From assembly GCA_963755985.1 (NCBI GenBank), contig CAVWLO010000001.1, positions 717,951 through 781,950 on the forward strand: a stretch of 64,000 nt of DNA. Reading direction: 5' to 3'. Under the pieces are notes generated by a model, which saw only the letters and a program-made list of their open reading frames with translations, had not been told where the DNA came from and did no database searches. Every line of letters begins with the position of its first letter. The stretch's first letter is position 1. The DNA is from DASXMT01 sp963755985 (GTDB taxonomy: Bacteria; Actinomycetota; Acidimicrobiia; Acidimicrobiales; RAAP-2). A program made the position numbers and the translations under genes. Shown here piece by piece: positions 1 through 7,855 of the stretch.

Positions 1-330
1 GCCGATGAACACGGTGATGATGGCCAGCCCAACGTCCAGCGCGTACTGGCCAAATCGTCGTCCCGCGGTGGTCATGGTGACGCCGACGGGTAGCATCTTG
101 ACCTGCTCGCAGTATTCGCAGCTGACCCGATCGGTCGCCGACGGTTGCCCGCATCGCGGGCACGGGAGCGCGGGCACGAAGGCGACCGGAGCGGGACCCG
201 ACGGAGCCGGGCCTGCGTACGGAGTGGATCCGGGAGCCGATTGAGCGGCTGCCCCTGTCCCCGCATCCGGCGGGTACCAGTTGCCGTCCGATGCCTGCCA
301 CCATCCTTCGCCCTGCGACACGCTGCTCAT
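1..330 (-). CDS. RDD-family membrane protein with W-Y-P-P-D N-terminus and zinc ribbon (partial)
   Basis: Only the first 110 codons are in the window; the gene runs off the left edge. The ATG is at 330-328. Residues 9-22 read GWWQASDGNWYPPD, a short Trp-rich motif common at the N-terminus of actinobacterial membrane proteins. A Pro/Ala-rich linker follows, then a four-cysteine zinc ribbon (CPRC at 57-60, CEYC at 71-74). From residue 91, RRFGQYALDVGLAIITVFIG looks like the start of the first membrane segment of an RDD domain. The RDD call rests on this short stretch, so the function is open; RDD proteins are often small polytopic membrane proteins of unknown transport role. It is followed by a 108-base gap before the cupin gene. 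Confidence 0.6.
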   Translation of the reverse strand, partial: MSSVSQGEGWWQASDGNWYPPDAGTGAAAQSAPGSTPYAGPAPSGPAPVAFVPALPCPRCGQPSATDRVSCEYCEQVKMLPVGVTMTTAGRRFGQYALDVGLAIITVFIG

Positions 331-438
331 GGCGCTCACCCCTTCATGCGCCGCTCAGTGGCGGCCTCACTGCGCATCGTAACCAGATCAGTCCGGCCGC
401 GCTCGGGTAGGGATCCTGCGTGGATGGCAGTGGGATAT

Positions 439-804
439 CTAGACGTCGGCCCGCCCGTAGTCGTCCTCTAGCCGGACGATGTCGTCCTCCCCGAAGTACT
501 CCCCGTGCTGGACCTCGACGAACACCACGTTGGCCGGGCCCGGGTTCTCGATGCGGTGATCGGTGCCGACCGGGATGTCGACCGACTGGCCAGCGACGAG
601 CGCGAGCCGGGACCCGTCCAGCGTGACCGTCGGGGTACCGGCGACGATGAACCAGTGCTCGGAGCGGCGGTCGTGACGCTGGTAGCTCAGGCGCTTCCCG
701 GGCAGCACGACGATTCGCTTCACCTTGTGGGTGCTGTCGTCGTCGAGCACGGTATAGCTGCCCCACGGCCGCTGGTCGGTCTCCAGACCGTTCCCGGCGG
801 CCAT
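439..804 (-). CDS. Mannose-6-phosphate isomerase-like cupin protein
   Basis: A 121-residue single-domain cupin resembling the C-terminal isomerase domain of ManC/type II phosphomannose isomerase. Family signs are RPWGSYTVLD near residue 12, a KRIVVLPGKRLSYQRH metal-site strand, the SEHWFIVAGTPTVTLDG segment, and the second cupin box around DIPVGTDHRIENPG. It would interconvert mannose-6-P and fructose-6-P or act as a related sugar-phosphate cupin; stand-alone copies are often of uncertain activity. The ATG at 804-802 overlaps the folD stop codon as TGATG, suggesting translational coupling to the purN-purH-folD run although no metabolic link is obvious. A longer in-frame start upstream would lie inside folD and is unlikely. 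Confidence 0.8.
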   Translation of the reverse strand: MAAGNGLETDQRPWGSYTVLDDDSTHKVKRIVVLPGKRLSYQRHDRRSEHWFIVAGTPTVTLDGSRLALVAGQSVDIPVGTDHRIENPGPANVVFVEVQHGEYFGEDDIVRLEDDYGRADV

Positions 805-1658
805 CACGCCGCCCGCTCGGCGGCCCGGACGGCGTTGCGCAACAGCATGGCCCGGGTCATGGGTCCGACCCCGCCCAGGCGCGGGGTGAGCCATCCGGCC
901 ACCTCGGCCACCGACTCGTCCACATCGGAGAGCAGCTTCTTGCCCTGCCAGGAGGTCCCCGCCCCCACCACCGCGGCCCCCGGCTTGACCATGTGCGGGG
1001 TCACCAGGCCGGCGCGCCCAGCCGCGGCCACCACCACGTCACCCTGGCGCACGAGGGCCGACAGGTCGTCGACGCCGGTGTGGACCACAGTGACGGCCGC
1101 GTTGCAGCCGGGGCGCTTCATGGCCAAAAGCAGGGCCAGAGGCCGCCCGATGGTCAGGCCCCGGCCGATCACCACCACGTGCCGTCCCTCGACGGGCACG
1201 TCGTTGGCGTGCAGCAGGTCGACGATGCCGGCCGGGGTGCACGGCAACGGCCCCGGCGCCCCCATGACCAGGCGCCCGAGATTGGTCGGGTGCAGCCCGT
1301 CGACGTCCTTTTCCGGGTCGACGGCCAAGAGCACCCGCTCCTCGTCGAGCCCCTCAGGCAGGGGCAGCTGGACCAGGTAGGCGTGCACGGCCGGGTCCTG
1401 GTTGAACCGGGCCACCACCGACTCGAGCTCGACCTGCGTCGTGGTGGCCGGCAGGTGCTCGTGGACCGAGTTGATACCCACCTCGGCACAGTCGGCGATC
1501 TTCATGGCCACGTACCGGGAGCTGGGCCCGTCGTCCCCGACCAGGATCGTCCCCAGGCCCACGTGGACGCCGGCCGCGCGCAGGCGGGCCACCCGATCGG
1601 TGACCTCGGCCCGGATCCGGGCGGCCAGCGCCTCGCCGTCGAGCACCTTGGCCGTCAT
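804..1658 (-). CDS. folD: Bifunctional methylenetetrahydrofolate dehydrogenase/cyclohydrolase FolD
   Basis: A 284-residue cytosolic enzyme that oxidises 5,10-methylene-THF to 10-formyl-THF in two steps using NADP. Visible family signatures are SSRYVAMKIADCAEVGI (with the Tyr and Lys of the active site), YLVQLPLPEGLDEERVL, and the nucleotide-binding stretch VVIGRGLTIGRPLALLL. The chosen ATG at 1658 has a GAGGAG ribosome-binding site a few bases upstream; an earlier in-frame start adds 19 residues without family similarity. It follows purH by 31 bases. The context is meaningful: 10-formyl-THF made here is the formyl donor used by both PurN and PurH encoded just upstream. Confidence 0.95.
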   Translation of the reverse strand: MTAKVLDGEALAARIRAEVTDRVARLRAAGVHVGLGTILVGDDGPSSRYVAMKIADCAEVGINSVHEHLPATTTQVELESVVARFNQDPAVHAYLVQLPLPEGLDEERVLLAVDPEKDVDGLHPTNLGRLVMGAPGPLPCTPAGIVDLLHANDVPVEGRHVVVIGRGLTIGRPLALLLAMKRPGCNAAVTVVHTGVDDLSALVRQGDVVVAAAGRAGLVTPHMVKPGAAVVGAGTSWQGKKLLSDVDESVAEVAGWLTPRLGGVGPMTRAMLLRNAVRAAERAA

Positions 1659-1689
1659 CGCGCTCCTCGCATGGTCCTCGGCCCCCGCC

Positions 1690-3195
1690 TCAGTGCCGGA
1701 AGTGGCGTTCGCCACCCGTCGTCACCACGGCGATCCCCGCCTCGTCAGCCGCGGCCATGACCTCGCCGTCGCGGATGGACCCTCCGGGCTGGACGACCGC
1801 GCCCACCCCGGCGTTGGCCAGCACCAACAAGCCGTCGGCAAAGGGGAAGAAGGCATCGCTGGCCGCGGCCCCACCCCGGGCCCGGGAACCCGCCTTGGAC
1901 GCGGCCAGCTCGGCCGCCACCACCCGGGACTGCTGGCCGGCGCCGACGCCCACGGCCTGGCCCTCGGTGACGATGGCGATGGCGTTCGACGTGGTCCGGG
2001 CGCACACCCGCCAGGCCAAGGCCAGGTCGCGCCATTGCGAATCGGTCGGCTGCTTCTCCGTGGCCACCTGCCACTCCGACGGCTGGGCCACGAACCGGTC
2101 GGCGTCCTGGACCAGGAAGCTGCCGCCCAGGCTCCGGAACTGGCGCACCAGCGGCTCGGGCGCCGGCGCCGAGAGCAGGCGGGTCGCCTTGCGCTTGGAC
2201 GAGAGGCGGGCCAGCCCGTCGTCGTCGTAGGAGGCGGCGATGATGAGGTCGGCCTGTGGTCCTTCGGCGATCCGCTCGGCCACGGCGAGGCTCATCCGGC
2301 CGCCGACGGCCACCACCCCCCCGAAGGCAGAGACGGGGTCGCTCTCGAGCGCGCGCTGGTAGGCGGTGGGCAGGTCGGCCGCCACCGCCGCCCCACAGGG
2401 GTTGGCGTGCTTGATGATGGCCACGGCCACGTCGTCGTCCGAAGCCAGCTCGTGGACGAGGCGCCAGGCGGCGTCGGCGTCGAAGATGTTCAGGTAGGAG
2501 AGCTCCTTGCCCCCGTGCTGGACGACGTCGTCCCACCAGGTGCCCTCTCCGAGGACCCGGTAGCGGGCGCCGTGCTGGTGCGGGTTCTCGCCGTAGCGCA
2601 TCGATGCGGCCCGCTCCAAGCTGAGATGGATGCTCGGGGGCAGGGCATCGCCCTCGTCGAACCAGGCCACGATGGCGGCGTCATAGGCCGCGGTGTGGGC
2701 GAATGCGGCCCGGGCCAGTCGCTCCCTCGTCTTGTCCGACAGCGACCCGCCGGACCGGAGCTCGTCGAGGACCGTGCCGTAGTCGTCCGGGTCGACCAGC
2801 ACCCCGACGTGGGCGTGGTTCTTCGCCGCGGCCCGGACCATGGTGGGGCCGCCCACATCGATGAGCTCGATCGAGGGGTCCGAGCTGAACGGGTAGAGGT
2901 TGCAGACCACCAGGTCGATGAGGCCGATGTCCCGGCGGGCCACGTCGGCCATGTGATCGGGGTCGGACCGGTCGGCCAGGATCCCACCGTGGACGGTGGG
3001 GTGGAGGGTCTTGACCCTGCCGCCCAGCATCTCGGGGGCGCCGGTCAGGTCGGCCACCTCGGTGTGGGCGATGCCGGCCCGGCCGAGGGCTTCGGACGTC
3101 CCCCCGCTCGAGACCAGCTCCCAGCCGAGATCGACCAGGCCGCGGGCCAGGTCCTCCACGCCGGTCTTGTCGTACACGGACAGCAACGCCCTCAT
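1690..3195 (-). CDS. purH: Bifunctional AICAR transformylase/IMP cyclohydrolase PurH
   Basis: A 501-residue enzyme for the last two steps of de novo IMP synthesis: formylation of AICAR by 10-formyl-THF and ring closure to IMP. The N-terminal IMP cyclohydrolase (MGS-like) domain begins ALLSVYDKTGVEDLARGL and contains VKTLHPTVHGGILADR. The C-terminal transformylase domain carries MRYGENPHQHGARYR, SYLNIFDADAAWRLV and the AIIKHANPCGAA segment with the catalytic Lys and His. It ends in the typical GGERHFRH. Length is close to the usual 510-530. Its ATG overlaps the purN stop codon by four bases (ATGA), so the two are translationally coupled. Confidence 0.97.
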   Translation of the reverse strand: MRALLSVYDKTGVEDLARGLVDLGWELVSSGGTSEALGRAGIAHTEVADLTGAPEMLGGRVKTLHPTVHGGILADRSDPDHMADVARRDIGLIDLVVCNLYPFSSDPSIELIDVGGPTMVRAAAKNHAHVGVLVDPDDYGTVLDELRSGGSLSDKTRERLARAAFAHTAAYDAAIVAWFDEGDALPPSIHLSLERAASMRYGENPHQHGARYRVLGEGTWWDDVVQHGGKELSYLNIFDADAAWRLVHELASDDDVAVAIIKHANPCGAAVAADLPTAYQRALESDPVSAFGGVVAVGGRMSLAVAERIAEGPQADLIIAASYDDDGLARLSSKRKATRLLSAPAPEPLVRQFRSLGGSFLVQDADRFVAQPSEWQVATEKQPTDSQWRDLALAWRVCARTTSNAIAIVTEGQAVGVGAGQQSRVVAAELAASKAGSRARGGAAASDAFFPFADGLLVLANAGVGAVVQPGGSIRDGEVMAAADEAGIAVVTTGGERHFRH

Positions 3196-3830
3196 GCCTC
3201 CACCTCCGGCCCTGATCCTCGTGCATGGGCCGGGGTGGCCGCCAGCCCGTCCACGAAGGTGCGGATGGTCGCCGGGTAGAGCATCCGTTCCACTTCCTTG
3301 ATCCGCTCGTGGAGGCTCTCCTCGGTGTCGCCGGGACGGACGGGCACGGTCTGTTGGGCCAGGATGGGCCCGGCGTCCATCTCCACGGTGGCCACGTGCA
3401 CCGTGGTGCCCGTTTCGGCCACACCGGCAGCCAGGGCCTCACGCACTGCGTGCCAGCCGGGGAAGGCGGGCAGCAGGGCCGGATGGGTGTTGAGGATCCG
3501 TCCCGGGTAGGCGGTGTGGACGGGCTCGGCCAGGACGGTCCCGAATCCGGCCATGACCACCACGTCGACATCGTGGTGCTGCAGCACGTCGGTGAGGGCA
3601 ACCGTGTAGGCGGTACGGTCGAATCCCGCGCCGAAGCCGCCGAAGGCGGCCCGGTCCACTTGTTCGGACGCAACCCGGTGCGCAGCGGCCACTTCCAGGG
3701 CCCGACAGGGCCGGTCGACGATCACCAGCCGGACCGGCAGGTCGCTGTCCAAAATGGCCTCCAGAATGGTGCCGCTCCCTGACGCCAATACCCCGATGCC
3801 GAGAGAACCATGGGGGTCGCTGCGGGCCAC
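3192..3830 (-). CDS. purN: Phosphoribosylglycinamide formyltransferase PurN
   Basis: A 212-residue GAR transformylase of de novo purine synthesis, using 10-formyl-THF. The catalytic region is intact: ILNTHPALLPAFPG (Asn and His), followed by GTTVHVATVEMDAGPILAQ (the Asp). GTG start at 3830. One oddity lies at the N-terminus: the substrate-phosphate loop, usually G-S-G-T-N-L-Q-A or G-N-G-S-N-L-Q-A, reads GSGTILEA, so the conserved Asn is Ile. The sequence around it is otherwise clean, so this may be a real substitution. It is the first gene of a purN-purH-folD-cupin unit and is divergent from the gene at 4030 across a 199-base gap with no recognised promoter. Confidence 0.92.
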   Translation of the reverse strand: MARSDPHGSLGIGVLASGSGTILEAILDSDLPVRLVIVDRPCRALEVAAAHRVASEQVDRAAFGGFGAGFDRTAYTVALTDVLQHHDVDVVVMAGFGTVLAEPVHTAYPGRILNTHPALLPAFPGWHAVREALAAGVAETGTTVHVATVEMDAGPILAQQTVPVRPGDTEESLHERIKEVERMLYPATIRTFVDGLAATPAHARGSGPEVEA

Positions 3831-4029
3831 GGGGGCACGCTACCAGCGGGGTGGCCGATCTCACCCGCCCTGACCCGCCCCGACCCGCCGTCATTCGCTG
3901 TCACTCGGGCGGGAGCCGGCACGCAAGTCGGCGCCCGGCGGCCACCGGGCGCCCGCCCGACCGCCCGGTCCGGCCATCGACGCCCAGCGCGTTTGTGGAG
4001 TCGCCCCGACGCGTGATTGCATCGGCGCC

Positions 4030-4866
4030 GTGCGAAAGGCAGCTCCCCTACTGGTGGCGGCTGGGGTCCTCGCTTCGTTGGCCTGTTCGGCCGGGGCGGC
4101 CGCCGCTCCCAGCCCCAGCCTGTCCTCCCTGGTCACAGGCCATATCCCTGCCGGATTCGTGCCCACGGCCCGAGGGAACGGCGCGTCGGACCTTCCCACC
4201 ACCACCGAACCGGGTGCGCAGACCGGCCAGGTGCCGGTCAGTCCAGAGCTGTACCTGAGGGACCCGGCAAAGGCCAACGGCGGCGCCACGTTGCCCACGC
4301 TGTGGCGGCTGTGGTGGGACCCGACCTCGCAGCAGGCCCTCACCGTTTCGCTGGCCCGGTACTCCGATGGCTCGCAGGCCGAGAAGGCCGTCGCCGAGCT
4401 GGATGCCGCGCTCACCGGGTCGGTGAAGAACAGCGGCCTCACCCTGACGTCCGTCTTCGTCCCCAACGGCCTCCCCGGCGGGCGCGGCTACAACCTCTCG
4501 GCCGCCACCTCGGCCACCCCGACCAAGTCCCCGTTCACCGTGAGCGCGGTGTTGTTCCGCGGCGGGCCGGTGGAGTACCTGGTCTCCATCCTGGCCGGCG
4601 GCACCGAGCCGGCCACCGGGGCGGTGAGCTCGTTGGCCGTCGCCCAGTACCACGCCGTGTCCCAGCCGCCGGTCGGCACGCCCGTCGCCGTCCCCACCGG
4701 CTCCTCCTGGCCGTGGATCATCGCCGGCGTCCTGGTCGTGCTGTTGGTCGCCGCCTTCTTCGCCCGACGCCGGGCCGTGGCCCGCAGGCGCCGCCACCGC
4801 CACCGCCATCGGCGTACGCCCCGGGGATCGCCGCCCACCAGACCGGAGATCCCGCTACGCCGGTGA
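4030..4866 (+). CDS. Secreted, C-terminally membrane-anchored protein of unknown function
   Basis: I do not recognise a family. The 278-residue product starts with GTG and has a Sec-type signal (RKAAPLLVAAGVLASLA then an Ala-rich cleavage region), an extracellular domain of about 200 residues rich in Ser, Thr, Pro and Ala, and one membrane helix near residues 231-250 (WPWIIAGVLVVLLVAAFF) followed by a strongly basic Arg/His tail. The predicted topology is N-out, C-in type I. The ectodomain contains WWDPTSQQALTVSLARYSDG and a stretch repeating Ala/Glu that might be a compact alpha/beta fold. It is convergent with the HAD gene, ending 12 bases before it. Translation in other frames gives no alternative. 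Confidence 0.55.
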   Translation: MRKAAPLLVAAGVLASLACSAGAAAAPSPSLSSLVTGHIPAGFVPTARGNGASDLPTTTEPGAQTGQVPVSPELYLRDPAKANGGATLPTLWRLWWDPTSQQALTVSLARYSDGSQAEKAVAELDAALTGSVKNSGLTLTSVFVPNGLPGGRGYNLSAATSATPTKSPFTVSAVLFRGGPVEYLVSILAGGTEPATGAVSSLAVAQYHAVSQPPVGTPVAVPTGSSWPWIIAGVLVVLLVAAFFARRRAVARRRRHRHRHRRTPRGSPPTRPEIPLRR

Positions 4867-4878
4867 CCGGTCGAGTGC

Positions 4879-5580
4879 TCAGGGCTGCAGGGTGCGGAGC
4901 AGGGTCTCGTCGAACGCCTCGAGGGAAGCCAGGATGGCATCGCAGAACCCCCACCGGGGCGACGACCGCGCCGCCGCCTCCGGCACGACCACCACTCGCA
5001 TCCGGGCCGCCTTGGCCGCGATCGCCCCGTTGAACGAGTCCTCGACGGCCAGGCAGGCGACGGGGTCCACGCCCAGCTTGTCCGCCGTGGTCAGGTACGA
5101 GCCGGGGTGGGGCTTGCCCATCGGCTCCCACTCGGCCGAGTGCCAGACCGAGACCAGCGACTCGATGTCGAGCCGGCGGAGGGCGGCCTCGATGACCACC
5201 GCGTACGATCCCGAGCAGACGGCCACCTCCAGGCCCAAGCGGCGGCACAGGGCCAGGGCCTCGACCGAGCCGGGCATGGGCGCACCCTCGGCGGCGATGA
5301 GGTCGGCCACCGACGCAGTGATGCCCCGCTCCACCTCGACCGGGCTCGGACCGGGCCAGGGAAAGCGCTCCCACCAGTAGCGGACGGCATCGTCGATCCG
5401 CAGCCCCATCGTCTGGCGCACCTCGGACCCGGTCAGGTGCAGGCCGAGCTGGCCGAAGACCTCTATCTCGGCCTGGCGCCAGAACGGCTCGGAGTCGATC
5501 AGCAAGCCGTCCAGATCGAAGATGACCGCGCCGATCGGACGGGCGGCGTAGGCCGACGCCGAGGCAACGTCGGTGATCAG
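4879..5580 (-). CDS. HAD-superfamily phosphatase (beta-phosphoglucomutase/2-deoxyglucose-6-phosphatase type), probable CTG start
   Basis: A HAD subfamily IA hydrolase of about 233 residues. Motif I is GAVIFDLDGLLIDSEP (nucleophile and acid/base Asp), the cap domain follows, motif II is around VAVCSGS, motif III is KPHPGSYL and motif IV is CLAVEDSFNGAIAAKAA. No ATG, GTG or TTG exists in frame upstream of motif I; the first, a TTG at 5505, would cut off the nucleophile. The CTG at 5580-5578 overlaps the sucD stop codon as CTGA, exactly like the ATGA couplings elsewhere here, with a GGAAG upstream. I therefore place the start there. Family members dephosphorylate small sugar phosphates; the substrate is not predictable. 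Confidence 0.85.
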   Translation of the reverse strand: MITDVASASAYAARPIGAVIFDLDGLLIDSEPFWRQAEIEVFGQLGLHLTGSEVRQTMGLRIDDAVRYWWERFPWPGPSPVEVERGITASVADLIAAEGAPMPGSVEALALCRRLGLEVAVCSGSYAVVIEAALRRLDIESLVSVWHSAEWEPMGKPHPGSYLTTADKLGVDPVACLAVEDSFNGAIAAKAARMRVVVVPEAAARSSPRWGFCDAILASLEAFDETLLRTLQP

Positions 5581-6467
5581 CCCAGCTTCCGGACGATGTC
5601 GACCATGGCCTCACCTGCTTCGGTCGGGTTCTGGGCGACGGTGACGCCCGCATGGGACAGCGCATCCATCTTGGCCTGGGCCGTGCCCTTGGATCCCGAG
5701 ATGATGGCGCCGGCGTGGCCCATCTTCCGGCCCGGGGGGGCGGTCACGCCGGCCACGTAGGACACCACCGGCTTGGTCACCGACGAGGCGATGTAGTCGG
5801 CCGCCTCCTCCTCGGCCGACCCGCCGATCTCGCCGATCATCATGATGGCCCGGGTATCGGGATCGGCCTCGAAGGCCTCCAGGCAGTCGATGAAGCTGGT
5901 CCCCGGCACCGGGTCACCGCCGATGCCCACGCAGGTGGTCTGGCCCACACCCTGCTGGGACAGCTCGTGAAGGGCCTGGTAGGTCAGCGTGCCCGATCGG
6001 CTGACGATGCCGACGGGACCACCGGCCAAGGCGATGTCACCGGACGTGATGCCGATATTGCACTTCCCGGGCGAGATGATCCCCGGGCAGTTCGGCCCGA
6101 GCAGGCGGGTCCCTGGGAACAGGCGGCGCAGCCGGTTGAAGGCCAACGCCTCGTCCTGGGCCGGGATCCCCTCGGTGATGCACACCACGAAGGGAATGCC
6201 GGCCGCGGCCGCCTCGATGATGGCGTCGGCCGCGAACTTCGGGGGCACCGAGATGAACGAGGCAGTGGCCCCGGTGGCCGCCACCGCCTCGGCCACGGTG
6301 GCGTACACGGGGATCCCCTCGACCTCCGATCCGCCCCGGTTGGGGTTGGTGCCGGCCACGACCTTGGTCCCGTAGTCCCGGTTGCGGAGCCCGTGATAGA
6401 GGCCCTGGCTGGTGGGGCTGATGCCCTGGATCACGACAGTGGTGTTCTCGTCGACGAAGATGCTCAT
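5577..6467 (-). CDS. sucD: Succinyl-CoA synthetase alpha subunit SucD
   Basis: A 296-residue subunit that binds CoA and carries the phosphorylated catalytic histidine of the TCA-cycle step interconverting succinyl-CoA and succinate with nucleotide phosphorylation. It starts MSIFVDENTTVVIQGI, has the Rossmann-type CoA-binding domain with GTNPNRGG, LLGPNCPGIISPG and SRSGTLTYQALHEL, and the catalytic His lies in GRKMGHAGAII. The ATG at 6467 has an excellent upstream AGGAGG and overlaps the sucC stop by ATGA, giving coupled expression at equal stoichiometry. It is followed by the CTGA overlap into the HAD gene. Confidence 0.97.
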   Translation of the reverse strand: MSIFVDENTTVVIQGISPTSQGLYHGLRNRDYGTKVVAGTNPNRGGSEVEGIPVYATVAEAVAATGATASFISVPPKFAADAIIEAAAAGIPFVVCITEGIPAQDEALAFNRLRRLFPGTRLLGPNCPGIISPGKCNIGITSGDIALAGGPVGIVSRSGTLTYQALHELSQQGVGQTTCVGIGGDPVPGTSFIDCLEAFEADPDTRAIMMIGEIGGSAEEEAADYIASSVTKPVVSYVAGVTAPPGRKMGHAGAIISGSKGTAQAKMDALSHAGVTVAQNPTEAGEAMVDIVRKLG

Positions 6468-7612
6468 GACTTTCCTCCTGCCAGGGCGACGGCGCGTCGG
6501 GCGGCGTCGATCATGGTCGGCTCGGCGACCAGGCGATCCGAGAGGTGGTCGGACAGGATCTGCCGACCGGCGACGGCGTTGGTTCCGTCGAGCCGTAAGA
6601 CGATCGGCGACGAGATGTCGACCCGCTTGAGGGCCTCGAGGACGCCGTTGGCCACCTCGTCGACCCGGGTGATGCCGCCGAAGATGTTGACGAAGATCGA
6701 CCGCACGGCCGGGTCCGAGTTGATGACCTCGAGTGCGGCCGCCATGACGTCGGCGTTGGCGCCTCCTCCGATGTCGAGGAAGTTGGCCGCGGTACCCCCG
6801 CACTGGTTGACCACGTCGAGCGTGCTCATGGCCAGTCCCGCTCCGTTGGCGATGATCCCCACCGAGCCGTCGAGCCCGATGTAGTTCAGCCCACGGGCCT
6901 TGGCCCGAGCCTCGCGCTCGTCCTCCACGTCACTGCCGGCGAACTCCTCCCATTCCGGGTGCCGGAAGGCGGCATTGTCGTCGAGGGTGACCTTGGCGTC
7001 GAGGGCGTGGACCCGCCCCTCAGGGGTGAGGATGAGCGGGTTGATCTCGGCCAGGTCACAGTCCCCCTCGACGTAGCAGCGGTAGAGGCGGACGAGGAGC
7101 TCGGCCGCCTGCGACCGGGCCACCTCGTCCAGGTTGGCCCGGTCGACCCAGGCCCGGGCCTCCTCCTCGGACAGGCCGTCGACCGGGTCGATGTGCAACA
7201 TGGCAATGGCGTCGGGATTGGAGACGGCCACCTCTTCGATCTCGACACCCCCCTCGGCCGAGAGCATGCCCAAGTGGAGCTTGGCCCCGCGGTCCAAGGT
7301 GAAGCTGGCGTAATACTCGGTGGCGATGTCGGAGGCGTGCTCGATCCACAGGCGCTCGACCACGTGGCCCTTGATGTCGAGCCCGAGGATGTTCCCGGCG
7401 TGGTTGCGCACCTCGTCGGCGTCGTTGGCCAGCTTCACGCCCCCGGCCTTGCCGCGACCCCCCACTTTGACCTGTGCCTTGACCACGACCGGATAGCCGG
7501 CCTGATCAGCCTGCTCGACGGCCTCGTCGACCGTATCGGCCACACCTCCTTTGGACGTGGGAATGCCGAACCGGGCGAAGTACTGCTTGCCCTGGTACTC
7601 GAAGAGATCCAC
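6464..7612 (-). CDS. sucC: Succinyl-CoA synthetase beta subunit SucC
   Basis: A 382-residue ATP-grasp subunit, partner of SucD. The GTG at 7612 begins M-D-L-F-E-Y-Q-G-K-Q-Y-F, the family's standard N-terminus, with a GAGAGGAAC ribosome-binding site upstream. The ATP-grasp core shows PVVVKAQVKVGGRGKAGGV, the carboxyl binding region CDLAEINPLIL and the C-terminal flavodoxin-like domain with FVNIFGGITRVDEVANGV. The frame stays open for about 64 codons upstream through a tandem-repeat tract (7628-7815), but that stretch is repeat-derived Gln/Ser/Thr/Arg sequence and is unlikely to be translated. The repeats occupy the whole leader. Confidence 0.96.
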   Translation of the reverse strand: MDLFEYQGKQYFARFGIPTSKGGVADTVDEAVEQADQAGYPVVVKAQVKVGGRGKAGGVKLANDADEVRNHAGNILGLDIKGHVVERLWIEHASDIATEYYASFTLDRGAKLHLGMLSAEGGVEIEEVAVSNPDAIAMLHIDPVDGLSEEEARAWVDRANLDEVARSQAAELLVRLYRCYVEGDCDLAEINPLILTPEGRVHALDAKVTLDDNAAFRHPEWEEFAGSDVEDEREARAKARGLNYIGLDGSVGIIANGAGLAMSTLDVVNQCGGTAANFLDIGGGANADVMAAALEVINSDPAVRSIFVNIFGGITRVDEVANGVLEALKRVDISSPIVLRLDGTNAVAGRQILSDHLSDRLVAEPTMIDAARRAVALAGGKS

Positions 7613-7627
7613 CGGATCCGTTCCTCT

Positions 7628-7815
7628 CTGTTCGCTCGTCTTGCTGTTCGCTCGTCTTGCTGTTCGCTCGTGTTGCTGTCTGCTCGTCGTGCTGGTGCTG
7701 TTCGCTCGCTGGTTGGCTTGCTGCTCTACCGTGCTGCTGCTCTCCATGGCTGGTGCTGCTCTCCATGGCTGGTGCTGCTCTCCATGGCTGGTGCTGCTCT
7801 GCATGGCCGTGCTGT
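7628..7815. repeat. Two adjacent minisatellites in the sucC leader
   Basis: Two different short tandem repeats fill most of the 243-base gap between sucC and the cobalamin-binding gene. The first has a 16-base unit (CTGTTCGCTCGTCTTG on the plus strand) repeated about four times at 7628-7691 with increasing divergence. The second has a 19-base unit (CTCTCCATGGCTGGTGCTG) in three perfect copies at 7740-7796, followed by a degenerate fourth copy to 7815. There are no unique spacers, so this is not a CRISPR array. Neither unit length is a multiple of three. Confidence 0.95.
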
Positions 7816-7855
7816 CGATCGTGGGGGACCGGGACTGGGGCTTTGGTCGCCGAGT

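Noticed and set aside
7613..7804. 64-residue N-terminal extension of SucC
   Set aside because: It is translation of the repeat tract; the GTG at 7612 has a ribosome-binding site and matches the family N-terminus.
7628..7815. Possible CRISPR array upstream of sucC
   Set aside because: Units are 16 and 19 bases, directly abutting with no spacers, and no cas genes are near.
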